Positions 24,855 through 34,448 of a stretch of 62,082 bases of DNA are shown here, one piece after another. This DNA comes from Nostoc paludosum FACHB-159 (GTDB lineage Bacteria; Cyanobacteriota; Cyanobacteriia; Cyanobacteriales; Nostocaceae): contig NZ_JACJTU010000044.1 in NCBI RefSeq assembly GCF_014698835.1, forward strand, positions 1 to 62,082. The letters are read 5' to 3'. The stretch's first letter is position 1. Every line of letters starts with the position of its first letter. Under the pieces are notes generated by a model. That model ran no database searches. It was not told the origin of the DNA and saw only the letters and a list, made by a program, of their open reading frames with translations. The translations under genes and the position numbers were made by a program.

Positions 24855-27596
24855 ATGCAATTGGGAAGCGATCGCGCCTATGATATTTTACGTACCCAGC
24901 ATCAACCTTTAGATGCCATATTTGCGCCTAAAAGCATTGCTGTAATTGGTGCTAGCGAACGTGAAAATAGTGTGGGTAGAACTGTCCTCTGGAATCTCAT
25001 CAGCCATCCATTTGGAGGTACAGTATTTCCAGTCAATCCCAAACGTCATAGCGTTCTTGGTATCAAAGCTTATCCAAATATTGCGGCTGTGCCAGAACCA
25101 GTAGATTTAGTAATTATAGCCACGCCTGCGCTGACAGTTCCTAGTGTAATTGGCGAATGTGTCGATGCCGGAGTAAAGGGGGCGATCGTTCTTTCTGCTG
25201 GGTTTAAGGAAATTGGCACTGTCGGGGCAGAATTAGAACAGCAAGTACTCCAGCAAGTGCGCCGAGGCAAAATACGGCTAATTGGCCCCAACTGCTTAGG
25301 TGTAATGAATCCCCATACTGGGTTAAATGCCACCTTTGCTAGCAGTATGGCTTTGCCTGGTAAGGTTGGTTTTATCAGCCAAAGTGGGGCATTGTGTACA
25401 GCAATTTTGGACTGGAGTTTTCACGAGAATGTCGGCTTTAGTGCGTTTATCTCCATTGGTTCGATGCTTGATGTGGGTTGGGGTGATTTGATTGACTATC
25501 TCAGTGATGACCCGCATACAGAAAGCATAGTTATTTACATGGAATCGATTGGAAATGCGCGATCGTTTCTGTCTGCTGCACGAGAGGTTGCCCTAACTAA
25601 ACCAATTATTGTCATTAAAGCTGGACGGACAGCCGCAGCAGCCAAAGCCGCAGCTTCCCACACAGGTGCATTGGCAGGTAGTGATGCCGTGTTTGATGCC
25701 GCATTTCGACGGAGTGGAGTTTTACGGGTTAAAAGTATCTCTGACTTGTTCCATCTGGCAGAGGTATTAGCAAAGCAACCACGTCCCAAAGGGCCAAAAC
25801 TGACAATTATTACCAATGCAGGTGGGCCCGGAGTCTTGGCGACTGATGCTTTAATTACCGATGGAGGTGAACTTGCAGAATTATCAAAAGAAACTTATGA
25901 GGCACTAAACCAGTTATTACCGCCACAATGGAGTCACAACAACCCCATTGACATACTCGGTGATGCTGACCCCATCCGCTATGCCAAAGCCTTGGAAATT
26001 GCTGCTAAAGACCCAAATAGCGATGGATTGTTGGCGATTCTCACACCGCAAGCAATGACTGACCCGACACAAACAGCGTATCAACTAAAACCATTAGCTC
26101 AAATCGGCAAACCCATACTAGCAAGTTGGATGGGAGATGTAGATGTGGAAGCAGGTGCAGAAATTCTTAACCAAGCATTAATTCCGACATTCGCCTTTCC
26201 AGATATGGCTGCCAATGTATTCTACTATATGTGGCGTTATAGTTATAACTTACGTGCTTTATATGAAACTCCTGCGCTTCCTGATAATATAGACACTTGC
26301 GATCGCACAATTGCAGAGACGATTATTCAAAAAGCTCGACAAGCTGGCAGAACTTTACTGACTGAAGTCGAATCAAAGCAAGTTCTTGCTGCTTACGGTA
26401 TTCCGACAGTAGCAACGCAAGTAGCAACCAATGCAGAAGAGGCAGTTCTGCTAGCAGAGGAAATTGGTTATCCTGTAGTTTTAAAAGTATTTTCTCAAAC
26501 CATCACCCATAAGACAGATGTAGATGGTGTGCATTTGAATTTACACAATGCTGATGCAGTGCGTGAGGCGTATAATGCGATCGCATCATCTGTAACTGCC
26601 AAAGTTGGCGCAAATTCTTTTGCTGGTGTCACTGTCCAGCCAATGATAGATTTGAGAAACAGCTATGAATTGATTCTCGGTAGTAGCATTGACGCTCAAT
26701 TTGGCCCAGTTTTACTATTTGGCACAGGTGGACAGTTAGTAGAAGTGTTTCAAGATAGAGCCTTGGGACTTCCGCCATTAAATACTACCTTGGCACGGCG
26801 GATGATGGAACAAACCCGGATTTACAAAGCACTACAGGGAGTTAGAGGTAGAAAAGCAGTTAATTTAGAAGCTTTAGAACAGCTTTTGGTACGCTTTAGC
26901 CAGCTTGTAGTTGAACAACGACTAATTAAAGAAATTGATATTAATCCGCTTTTGGTAAAGGCGCAAGAAATCACCCAAAATTCTTTAGTTGCACTTGATG
27001 CGCGGATTGTTCTTCATGATTTGGATATCACTGAAGCACAGTTACCAAAACTAGCAATTCGTCCTTATCCTACACAATATGTTTCGTCTTGGATAATGCG
27101 GAATGGCTTGGAAGTAACAATTCGTCCCATTCGCCCAGAAGACGAACCTTTAATGATTAAGTTACATAAAACATTATCTGAAGAAAGCGTTTATTTCCGT
27201 TACTTCCACTTGATTAAACTCAGTCAACGCATTGCCCACGAACGACTCACACGATTGTGTTTCATTGATTATGACAGGGAAATGGCGCTGGTAGCAGACT
27301 ATCAAAATCCAGAAACTCAAGAACATGAACTTTTAGCCATTGGTAGGTTAAGTAAATTGCACGGTACAAATGAAGCTGAGTTTGCAATATTAGTTAGCGA
27401 TCGCTACCAATGTCAAGGTTTAGGAACCGAATTACTCAAGAGGTTGCTGCAAGTAGGGCGTGATGAACATTTAACGCTAATTAGTGCCGAAATCCTAGCT
27501 GAAAATTTGGCGATGCAAAGAGTCTGCGAAAAATTAGGCTTTCGTATTCATCGCACTGCTGAGACTTCAGTTGTAAGAGCAGAAATTATAACTTAA
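24855..27596 (+). CDS. ADP-forming acyl-CoA synthetase with C-terminal GNAT domain
   Basis: The 913-residue protein combines a CoA-binding domain (FAPKSIAVIGASER at the start), a succinyl-CoA-ligase-like domain (LIGPNCLGVMNP, SQSGALC), the phospho-His loop SHTGALAG with His269, an ATP-grasp domain (EIGYPVVLKV, then KEIDINPLLV), and a GNAT acetyltransferase domain in the last 170 residues (VSDRYQCQGLGTELLKRLL). ADP-forming enzymes turn acyl-CoA, ADP and Pi into acid, CoA and ATP, giving ATP during fermentation. The GNAT fusion resembles Pat/YfiQ protein acetyltransferases, so the real role could be lysine acetylation; here the ATP-grasp and His motifs look intact, so catalysis is plausible. 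It is the third gene of the ppsA operon, preceded by GGGAG. Confidence 0.9.
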   Translation: MQLGSDRAYDILRTQHQPLDAIFAPKSIAVIGASERENSVGRTVLWNLISHPFGGTVFPVNPKRHSVLGIKAYPNIAAVPEPVDLVIIATPALTVPSVIGECVDAGVKGAIVLSAGFKEIGTVGAELEQQVLQQVRRGKIRLIGPNCLGVMNPHTGLNATFASSMALPGKVGFISQSGALCTAILDWSFHENVGFSAFISIGSMLDVGWGDLIDYLSDDPHTESIVIYMESIGNARSFLSAAREVALTKPIIVIKAGRTAAAAKAAASHTGALAGSDAVFDAAFRRSGVLRVKSISDLFHLAEVLAKQPRPKGPKLTIITNAGGPGVLATDALITDGGELAELSKETYEALNQLLPPQWSHNNPIDILGDADPIRYAKALEIAAKDPNSDGLLAILTPQAMTDPTQTAYQLKPLAQIGKPILASWMGDVDVEAGAEILNQALIPTFAFPDMAANVFYYMWRYSYNLRALYETPALPDNIDTCDRTIAETIIQKARQAGRTLLTEVESKQVLAAYGIPTVATQVATNAEEAVLLAEEIGYPVVLKVFSQTITHKTDVDGVHLNLHNADAVREAYNAIASSVTAKVGANSFAGVTVQPMIDLRNSYELILGSSIDAQFGPVLLFGTGGQLVEVFQDRALGLPPLNTTLARRMMEQTRIYKALQGVRGRKAVNLEALEQLLVRFSQLVVEQRLIKEIDINPLLVKAQEITQNSLVALDARIVLHDLDITEAQLPKLAIRPYPTQYVSSWIMRNGLEVTIRPIRPEDEPLMIKLHKTLSEESVYFRYFHLIKLSQRIAHERLTRLCFIDYDREMALVADYQNPETQEHELLAIGRLSKLHGTNEAEFAILVSDRYQCQGLGTELLKRLLQVGRDEHLTLISAEILAENLAMQRVCEKLGFRIHRTAETSVVRAEIIT

Positions 27597-27705
27597 CTTG
27601 AAGCATAACAAATTCTGTTGGCGTTCGTTGCCATGACTTTTTATTATAAGTAAAGTTGCCATATAATCAGTAATTACACGACCATAGAGAACAAATCGTT
27701 GAGAA

Positions 27706-27913
27706 CGGACTTGTGTTCTGAACAAACGGACTTGTGTTCTGGACGAATGGACTTGTGTTCTGGACGAACGGACTTGTGTTCTGGACGAACGGACTTGTGT
27801 TCTGAACGAACGGACTTGTGTTCTGAACGAATGAACTTGTGTTCTGAACGAATAGACTTGTGTTCTGAACGAATAGACTTGTATTGTGAACGAATAGACT
27901 TGTATTGTGAACC
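27706..27913. repeat. Ten-unit 21-bp tandem repeat upstream of hoxE
   Basis: Ten near-identical units begin at 27706, 27727, 27748 and so on every 21 bp, with core GACTTGTGTTCTG followed by a variable (A/G)ACGAA segment; the last two have GTATTGTG. Because 21 is divisible by 3, several frames stay open and produce heptapeptide-repeat ORFs that I do not regard as genes. The array lies between the synthetase gene and the hoxE promoter. The rest of 27597–28029 contains no gene. Confidence 0.9.
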
Positions 27914-28029
27914 AAAACTATCAAGCAATGGTGGGCGAAACCGTGACAGTAGCGATCGCTCTTTTTGAACAATCTCCTACCCCCGCTTGTAAAGATGCGA
28001 TTCGGCAGCATCTTCTTGTTGATATAACC

Positions 28030-28059
28030 TCACAACTTCCTCAAATTGTTGATCTATAA
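28030..28059 (+). promoter_or_regulatory. Shared 30-bp element, copy 2 (hoxE)
   Basis: TCACAACTTCCTCAAA (one mismatch to copy 1) is followed by a 14-base block ending GATCTATAA. It ends 66 bp before the hoxE start. Spacing between the two halves is identical to the other copies. Confidence 0.7.
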
Positions 28060-28125
28060 CGATATCAGCTCAGATAAAACTTTAGCAGGCATCTTGCGAT
28101 CGCACATTGTATTTAAAATACGAGC

Positions 28126-28650
28126 ATGGACTCTCACACAGTCAATAAAAAAAATCCCCTAAAAGAGCATCCGAGTGGTGATAAACGCTTCAAAATACTT
28201 GATGCAACCATGAAGCGCCATCAATATCAGCAGGATGCACTGATAGAAGTCTTACATAAAGCCCAAGAACTTTTCGGTTATTTAGAAAATGACCTGTTAC
28301 ACTACATCGCCCAAAGCTTGAAACTACCACCCAGTCGTGTTTATGGCGTAGCAACTTTTTATCACCTTTTCTCTCTCGCACCAAAAGGCGCACATACCTG
28401 TGTTGTGTGTACGGGTACAGCTTGTTACGTCAAAGGTGCAGCAAATTTACTTGCAACTGTAGAAAAATGCGCCAAAATTCATGCTAGTGAAACAACACCA
28501 GATAGTGAACTTTCACTCTTAACAGCAAGATGTTTGGGTGCTTGTGGGATTGCGCCTGCGGTTGTTTTTGATGGTACTGTTTGCGGACACCAAACACCAG
28601 AGTTAGTTACTGAGCAAATAGAAGGATGGCTCAAACATGGATCTAGCTGA
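28126..28650 (+). CDS. hoxE: Bidirectional hydrogenase diaphorase subunit HoxE
   Basis: HoxE is the NuoE-like [2Fe-2S] subunit of the NAD(P)-linked bidirectional NiFe hydrogenase. The 174-residue protein has the NuoE helical region (ALIEVLHKAQELFGYL), RVYGVATFYHLF, and cluster ligands in CVVCTGTACYVKG and RCLGACGIAPAVV. HoxE may help transfer electrons between the diaphorase and photosynthetic or ferredoxin carriers. ATG 28126 gives normal length. The stop overlaps the hoxF start by 14 bp, indicating translational coupling. hoxE and hoxF are separated from hoxUYHW by about 8.7 kb, the split layout known in Nostocales. Confidence 0.95.
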   Translation: MDSHTVNKKNPLKEHPSGDKRFKILDATMKRHQYQQDALIEVLHKAQELFGYLENDLLHYIAQSLKLPPSRVYGVATFYHLFSLAPKGAHTCVVCTGTACYVKGAANLLATVEKCAKIHASETTPDSELSLLTARCLGACGIAPAVVFDGTVCGHQTPELVTEQIEGWLKHGSS

Positions 28651-30241
28651 ACTACAAGAAATAGCTCACAAGGAACGCGCCAACTCTAAGCCTATTCGCG
28701 TTCGGTGCTGTATGGCGGCTGGTTGTCTGTCGTCTGGTGCTGTCGCCGTTAAAGAAAGTTTGGAAAAGTTAACAACAGAAGCAAGACTGACAGATAAAGT
28801 AGAAATTCGCAGTGTGGGTTGCATGGGTTTGTGTTGCCAAGCCCCCTTGGTGCAAGTTGACCACTTAGAGATTCAAGGCTTTACACCCTTACTATACGAA
28901 AAAGTGACCCCTGAAATTGCTTCCTCAATTGTGGCTGAATTGCAAGGTGATGAAATAAAGGTACAAAAAGGAGATTTGAATCAACCATTTTTTACCAAAC
29001 AATTACCTATTGTTCTAGAAAATAGTGGCAAAATTGACCCAGAACGTATAGAGTCTTACATTGCTGCTGACGGCTATCAAGCACTTTATCAGGTACTCCG
29101 AGAGATGGCACCTGCTGAAGTTGTGGATGATATTACCCGCAGTGGGTTACGGGGAAGAGGTGGTGCTGGTTATCCTACGGGGGTGAAATGGGCAACTGTC
29201 GCCAAAGCCAAAGGAGAACGCAAATTTGTCATCTGCAATGCTGACGAGGGCGATCCTGGTGCATTTATGGATCGGAGTGTTTTGGAGAGCGATCCCCATC
29301 GCGTTTTGGAAGGAATGGCGATCGCAGCATACTCTGTGGGTGCAAGTCAAGGTTACATTTATATTCGCGCTGAATACCCCATTGCGATCAACCGTCTGCA
29401 AATTGCCATTCGCCAAGCCCAACGCCTCGGTTTATTAGGAAGTAATATTTTTGACTCACCTTTTGATTTTAAGATTGATATTCGCATTGGTGCGGGTGCT
29501 TATGTTTGTGGTGAAGAAACCGCTTTAATGGCATCAATTGAAGGTAAACGCGGTACACCTCGCCCCCGTCCGCCTTATCCGGCGGAAAGTGGTTTGTGGG
29601 GATTTCCAACTTTAATTAACAACGTTGAAACATACGCTAACGTCCCTTGGATTATTCGCAAGGGTGCAGATGTATTCGCCAGCATTGGTACAGAAAAAAG
29701 TAAAGGTACAAAAGTTTTTGCCTTAGCTGGGAAAATTCAAAATACAGGAATCATAGAAGTGCCAATGGGAACAACTCTGCGGCAAATTGTCGAAGAAATG
29801 GGTGGTGGTGTACCAGATGGCGGTACAGCCAAAGCCGTGCAAACAGGCGGCCCCTCTGGGGGATGCATTCCCGCTTCAGCTTTTGATACTCCTGTAGATT
29901 ACGAATCTCTGAGTCAACTAGGTTCGATTATGGGTTCCGGTGGGATGATTGTCATGGACGAAACTACCAATATGGTAGATGTCGCCCGTTTCTTTATGGA
30001 ATTCTGCATGGATGAGTCTTGCGGTAAGTGCATCCCCTGTCGTGTCGGAACGGTGCAACTGTATCAATTATTAACCAAAATTCACGAAGGCAAAGCATCC
30101 CTTACTGACTTGGAACTGTTAGAAGAACTTTGCGATATGGTGAAGCATACTAGTTTGTGCGGCTTAGGTCAGTCAGCGCCGAATCCGGTATTTAGTACCT
30201 TGCGGTATTTTCGGGATGAGTATTTAACGTTAATTAAGTAA
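28637..30241 (+). CDS. hoxF: Bidirectional hydrogenase diaphorase subunit HoxF
   Basis: HoxF carries the NAD(H) and FMN sites. The 534-residue protein starts with a thioredoxin-like [2Fe-2S] domain (CCMAAGCLSSG, VGCMGLCCQAP), then the NADH/FMN-binding NuoF core (LRGRGGAGYPTGVKW, NADEGDPGAFMDR, GAGAYVCGEETALMASIEG), the SLBB region and a [4Fe-4S] motif (ESCGKCIPCRVGT with a later SLCGLGQ cysteine). This is complete and of usual length. An AAGGA inside hoxE serves as ribosome binding site. The next gene, of unknown function, begins 29 bp downstream and may be in the same transcript. Confidence 0.95.
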   Translation: MDLAELQEIAHKERANSKPIRVRCCMAAGCLSSGAVAVKESLEKLTTEARLTDKVEIRSVGCMGLCCQAPLVQVDHLEIQGFTPLLYEKVTPEIASSIVAELQGDEIKVQKGDLNQPFFTKQLPIVLENSGKIDPERIESYIAADGYQALYQVLREMAPAEVVDDITRSGLRGRGGAGYPTGVKWATVAKAKGERKFVICNADEGDPGAFMDRSVLESDPHRVLEGMAIAAYSVGASQGYIYIRAEYPIAINRLQIAIRQAQRLGLLGSNIFDSPFDFKIDIRIGAGAYVCGEETALMASIEGKRGTPRPRPPYPAESGLWGFPTLINNVETYANVPWIIRKGADVFASIGTEKSKGTKVFALAGKIQNTGIIEVPMGTTLRQIVEEMGGGVPDGGTAKAVQTGGPSGGCIPASAFDTPVDYESLSQLGSIMGSGGMIVMDETTNMVDVARFFMEFCMDESCGKCIPCRVGTVQLYQLLTKIHEGKASLTDLELLEELCDMVKHTSLCGLGQSAPNPVFSTLRYFRDEYLTLIK

Positions 30242-30270
30242 AAGCTCTATTTCCGATCAAAAGTGAGCAA

Positions 30271-31122
30271 ATGTTTACCAAAATTTTCTTGAGCATTGGG
30301 GTATTGCTAGCGATCGCTTTCCTGATTCTAGTCATTTTACGAATTAGGAACGAACAAGAAGTTAATAGAATTTGGCGATTGTGCTTCGCACACGCTACGC
30401 GATCGCTCCAAGGAGTCCCAACAGAAAATCGTTTTACTAAAGATATGGTTATGGCATTACCTGTGCCCGTACAACGCTATTTTTTGCATAGCATTGCACT
30501 CCAGACTCCTCTTGCTTCCTCTGTCAGCTTGAAAATGAGCGGCAGTTTTAGGATGGCGCAGGATAAACCGTGGATACCGATGCAAGCTACAGAAATTCTC
30601 TCAACAAAAGGATTTGTCTGGAAAGCAAGGATTGGTAGTGGTTTGTTCCAAATGAGCGGTAGCGATCGCTATATCAACAAGTCTGGTCGAATGCGGTTCT
30701 CTCTTTGGGGACTGGTTCCCCTCGTCAATGCCCACAATCCTGATATTACTCGCTCCAGTATTGGACGATTCGCGGGAGAATTTTTCTGGCTACCTTCTGC
30801 TTTACTACCTCAGCGCGGCGTAAGTTGGAAAGCAATAGATGACAAGACTATCCAAGCTAGTCTAAAAGTTGATGATGAACCTGTAACGCTGACACTGTTT
30901 ATAGATGCTAACGGCAAACTACTAAAGCTTTCTCTCCCACGTTGGGGAGATCAAACAGAAGATAGTAGCTATACTTACATTCCATTTGGCGGAGAATACC
31001 AGGAAGAAAAGATATTTGGAGGATTTACAATTCCTTCCCAGATGAGTGCAGGCTGGTGGCTTGGGACAGCGCGTTATTCAGAGTTCTTTCGAGCAAAGAT
31101 TGAGCAGGCTGAGTTTCGTTGA
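30271..31122 (+). CDS. Membrane-anchored DUF6544/DUF6920-like protein
   Basis: The 283-residue protein has one N-terminal membrane segment (FLSIGVLLAIAFLILVILRI) and then a soluble domain with LPVPVQRYFLHSIAL, KMSGSFRM, GRFAGEFFWLPSALL, FGGEYQEEKIFGGFTIPSQM and GWWLGTARYSEFF. This is the layout of the widespread DUF6544/DUF6920 family, often annotated as hypothetical and without known reaction; the name is from memory of the pattern. Residues 36–46 (RLCFAHATRSL) are encoded by a dispersed palindromic repeat rich in HIP1-like bases (30375–30406). It starts 29 bp after hoxF. No link to hydrogenase is known. Confidence 0.7.
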   Translation: MFTKIFLSIGVLLAIAFLILVILRIRNEQEVNRIWRLCFAHATRSLQGVPTENRFTKDMVMALPVPVQRYFLHSIALQTPLASSVSLKMSGSFRMAQDKPWIPMQATEILSTKGFVWKARIGSGLFQMSGSDRYINKSGRMRFSLWGLVPLVNAHNPDITRSSIGRFAGEFFWLPSALLPQRGVSWKAIDDKTIQASLKVDDEPVTLTLFIDANGKLLKLSLPRWGDQTEDSSYTYIPFGGEYQEEKIFGGFTIPSQMSAGWWLGTARYSEFFRAKIEQAEFR

Positions 31123-31255
31123 TAATTCGTAATGTTTTTATCGGGATTCTCGCTTGATTGTAATCATTAAAATGCTAATTAAAGCATTAAGCCAGATTTT
31201 TAATAAGTGCTTGTACTAAATAAAATCATTTTATTATGAATATTTTCCAATATTT

Positions 31256-33976
31256 ATGGAAATTAAAATTATGAAGCAATTTACACAGATATTAAATCTA
31301 AAAAAACAATCTAAGATACCGCCTAGTAAATCTATAGAGATATCAGATCATCTGATAGATATAGCTTACAATGATATAGAAACTGTATTGAAAACCCTTA
31401 ATACCACTCTAGAAGGATTAAGCGATATTCAGTCTTCTGACAGGTTACAAAAATACGGTTTGAATGAAGTTGCCCGTGAAAAGCCTCCTAAGTGGTATAT
31501 CCAGTTATTTAAGACTTTTCAAAATCCTTTAGCTATCTTATTAATAGCATTAGCCATCCTGTCAATTTTCACCAATGACATCAAAGCCGCCGTGATTATT
31601 TTAGTCATGGTTTTATTCAGCGTCATTTTACGCTTTTCTCAAGAGTTTCGCTCTACCCTTGCTGCCGAAAAACTCCGAGAAATGGTGAGAACTACATGCA
31701 CGGTTAGTCGAAAAGATCAGCGCAAAGACATTCCATCCGAAGTTTTGAGAGTATATGGAATTACACTCCATCCCCATGAAGCCGAAAAGCAAGAAATTCC
31801 TATCAAGTTTATTGTGCCGGGAGATGTTATTTATCTAGCCGCTGGAGACATGATTCCAGCAGATGTCAGGATAATTTTCGCCAAAGATTTATTTGTTAGT
31901 CAGGGAGCATTAACTGGCGAATCATTACCAGTCGAAAAACAATCAATTCTAAGCAACAATACAACCAGAATTAAAAACCCACTAGAATTAGCAAATCTCT
32001 GTTTTATGGGAACTAATGTTGTTAGTGGTTCTGGTACAGCAGTAGTCGTAGAGACAGGAGGCAATACTTATCTCGGTTCTTTGGCAAAAACCGTGGTTGG
32101 TCAAAAAACCATGACGAGTTTTGACAAAGGTGTGAATGGTGTTAGCTTCCTACTACTACGCTTCATGCTAGTTATGGCGCCACTGGTATTTTTGATTAAT
32201 GGTTTGCTCAAAGGTAATTGGACTGAGGCTTTCTTTTTTGCACTCTCGGTAGCTGTGGGTTTAACTCCGGAAATGTTACCGATGATTGTCACTGCCAATT
32301 TAGGCAGAGGGGCGCTAGCAATGTCAGAAAAAAAGGTAATTGTCAAAAATATTGATGCCATCCAAAACTTTGGGGCAATGGATATTCTATGTACTGACAA
32401 AACTGGCACACTCACCCAAGATAAAATCATTTTAAAGATGCATTTAGATGTTTATGGTGAAGAAAGTGATGAAGTTCTAGAGTATGCATATCTTAATAGC
32501 TATTATCAGACAGGATTAAAAAATTTACTAGACGTAGCTGTGCTTGAACATCTCGAAGTGCATGAATCTTTGAAAATTGAAAATATTTATAAAAAGATTG
32601 ACGAAATTCCCTTTGATTTCATGCGCCGACGGATGTCGGTTGTCGTGGAAGAAGACAATCATCACCATATCCTGATTAGCAAAGGCGCAGTCGAAGAAAT
32701 TCTTCAGGTCAGTACATACATCGAATCTAAAGGAGAAATTTTGCCTTTGGATGAATCATTTCAAACACAAGTGACCCAATTAATTCAAGAATTAAATGAA
32801 GATGGCTTCCGCGTGATTGCTGTTGCTTATAAAGAAATGCCTCCTCATCAAGTCAATTATTCTATTGCCGATGAGAGTAACTTGATTCTCATCGGATATA
32901 TTGCTTTTCTTGACCCACCTAAAGAATCTGCTAGGCAGGCAATTACTGTCCTGAATCGTAATGGTGTACAGGTGAAAGTGTTAACCGGAGATAATGAAAT
33001 CATTGCCCGCAAAATCTGTAAGGATGTGGGTTTATATGTTCACCATATCTTGTTAGGTAGCGAAATTGAAACATTATCCGAGCAAGAATTAGCAGATTTG
33101 GTTGAAACCACAACCATTTTTGCTAAACTCTCTCCCATACAAAAAGCTAAGATTATTCAAGTGCTACGCCGCCGGGGTCATATTGTTGGCTTTATGGGCG
33201 ACGGTATTAATGATGCCGCAGCTTTACGCGAGTCTGATGTTGGTATTTCTGTTGATACTGCCGTGGACATTGCTAAAGAATCGGCGGATATTATTCTGTT
33301 AGAAAAAAGCTTGTTGGTTCTAGAATCAGGGTTAACCGAAGGGCGTAAAACCTTCGCCAACATTGTCAAATATATCAAAATGGGTACTAGCTCCAATTTT
33401 GGCAATATGTTTAGTATGTTAGGTGCAAGTGCCTTGCTGCCATTTTTGCCCATGCAACCAGTACAAATTTTAGTGAATAATTTGCTTTACGATTTTTCCC
33501 AAACAGGAATTCCTTTTGATAATGTCGATCCCGAATATCTAGCAAAACCACGTAAATGGCAGATTCATGATATTCAAAAGTTTATGCTATTTATTGGCCC
33601 CATTAGTTCGATTTTTGACTATACAACCTATGCTGTAATGTGGTTTATTTTTGGAGCTAATACTGTAAGTCAGCAAGCATTATTTCAAACTGGTTGGTTT
33701 GTAGAAAGCCTGATGACTCAAACTTTGATTGTTCATATTATTCGGACTGCTAAAATCCCATTGATTCAAAGCTGGCCAGCTTTGCCAACATTGTTAGTAA
33801 CTATGACTATTATGGCAGTGGGTCTTTATCTTCCTTTTTCACCCATTGGCTCAAGTTTAGGGTTTGTAACCTTGCCATCAAATTACTTCCTTTGGCTAGT
33901 GTTAATTCTGTCGAGTTATTGTGTGTTGACGCAGTTTGTGAAGACTTGGTTTATTAAGAAATATGGCTATAACTAA
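31256..33976 (+). CDS. mgtA: Mg2+-importing P-type ATPase
   Basis: A P3B-type ATPase moving Mg2+ into the cell down its gradient. The 906 residues show the MgtA hallmarks: FVSQGALTGESLPVEK, the membrane motif VGLTPEMLPMIVTANLGRGA, phosphorylation site CTDKTGTLTQDK with Asp381, MGDGINDAAALRESDVG in the hinge, and FGNMFSMLGASALLPFLPMQ in the C-terminal membrane part. The long N-terminal tail is usual for MgtA. No MgtC, riboswitch or leader peptide is recognisable in the roughly 130 bp upstream. Start ATG 31256 is followed by ATG 31271; neither has a good ribosome binding site. It sits between hoxEF and the leftward-transcribed pstB/ATPase genes. Confidence 0.93.
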   Translation: MEIKIMKQFTQILNLKKQSKIPPSKSIEISDHLIDIAYNDIETVLKTLNTTLEGLSDIQSSDRLQKYGLNEVAREKPPKWYIQLFKTFQNPLAILLIALAILSIFTNDIKAAVIILVMVLFSVILRFSQEFRSTLAAEKLREMVRTTCTVSRKDQRKDIPSEVLRVYGITLHPHEAEKQEIPIKFIVPGDVIYLAAGDMIPADVRIIFAKDLFVSQGALTGESLPVEKQSILSNNTTRIKNPLELANLCFMGTNVVSGSGTAVVVETGGNTYLGSLAKTVVGQKTMTSFDKGVNGVSFLLLRFMLVMAPLVFLINGLLKGNWTEAFFFALSVAVGLTPEMLPMIVTANLGRGALAMSEKKVIVKNIDAIQNFGAMDILCTDKTGTLTQDKIILKMHLDVYGEESDEVLEYAYLNSYYQTGLKNLLDVAVLEHLEVHESLKIENIYKKIDEIPFDFMRRRMSVVVEEDNHHHILISKGAVEEILQVSTYIESKGEILPLDESFQTQVTQLIQELNEDGFRVIAVAYKEMPPHQVNYSIADESNLILIGYIAFLDPPKESARQAITVLNRNGVQVKVLTGDNEIIARKICKDVGLYVHHILLGSEIETLSEQELADLVETTTIFAKLSPIQKAKIIQVLRRRGHIVGFMGDGINDAAALRESDVGISVDTAVDIAKESADIILLEKSLLVLESGLTEGRKTFANIVKYIKMGTSSNFGNMFSMLGASALLPFLPMQPVQILVNNLLYDFSQTGIPFDNVDPEYLAKPRKWQIHDIQKFMLFIGPISSIFDYTTYAVMWFIFGANTVSQQALFQTGWFVESLMTQTLIVHIIRTAKIPLIQSWPALPTLLVTMTIMAVGLYLPFSPIGSSLGFVTLPSNYFLWLVLILSSYCVLTQFVKTWFIKKYGYN

Positions 33977-34012
33977 TACCAATTTGAGAAAAGAATGGGA
34001 CAGATAGATTGG

Positions 34013-34040
34013 GTAGGGGCGCAAAGCTTTGCGCCCCTAC
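34013..34040. repeat. Perfect 28-bp palindrome
   Basis: GTAGGGGCGCAAAG is followed directly by its reverse complement. It lies between the convergent ends of mgtA and the DUF5132 gene, so could act as a bidirectional transcription barrier, though there is no T-run. This looks like a dispersed cyanobacterial repeat. Confidence 0.75.
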
Positions 34041-34157
34041 AGATTTTTGATGTGTTGCAAAGATTTTTTCAATTGGTATAAGCAGAATATTATGAATCAA
34101 AAAAGGGATGAATATCTTATCCATCCCTCAAGTAACTTTTATGATTTTGCACGGAAA

Positions 34158-34448
34158 TTAGCTAGCCTCCCCTTGTATTGAAGTAGTTTCCATATCCTTT
34201 GTGTGTTCTTCAGCAAGTTCAGCCTTTGCTTCAGCAATAATATCCTCAAAGGTTTCACCAACTTCTGCGATTACTCCTTTGCCCTTTTCATAGAGGACAA
34301 TTCCACCTTTGACAGTTGCCTTGGTTAAAGACTTACCAAAACCTCCCACGGCTGGAATGAGCACAGGTAGAAGAACTATTGCAGCAATGCCAGGAACACC
34401 AAGCCCTTCAACTACTTGTTCAAATTCTGGTACTATTTTCAGTGACAT
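34158..34448 (-). CDS. Small DUF5132-type membrane protein
   Basis: The 96-residue protein has one strong hydrophobic segment (GIAAIVLLPVLIPAVGG, residues 20–36) and then an amphipathic, acidic C-terminus (EVGETFEDIIAEAKAELAEE). This fits DUF5132 proteins, found widely in cyanobacteria near gas-vesicle or HMA-type genes, with no established role. Its start at 34448 is preceded by AGGGGG about 7 bases upstream. It ends facing mgtA. It may belong with the ion-transport genes around it, but that is inference. Confidence 0.6.
   Translation of the reverse strand: MSLKIVPEFEQVVEGLGVPGIAAIVLLPVLIPAVGGFGKSLTKATVKGGIVLYEKGKGVIAEVGETFEDIIAEAKAELAEEHTKDMETTSIQGEAS

Noticed and set aside
27706..27913. 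Candidate CRISPR array
   Set aside because: Units are contiguous with no unique spacers, and there are no cas genes.
27667..28011. Open frames on both strands with heptapeptide repeats (e.g. VQNTSPF, SEHKSVR, TDLCSER)
   Set aside because: They only reflect a 21-bp tandem repeat staying open in several frames; no ribosome binding site and no natural sequence outside the repeat.
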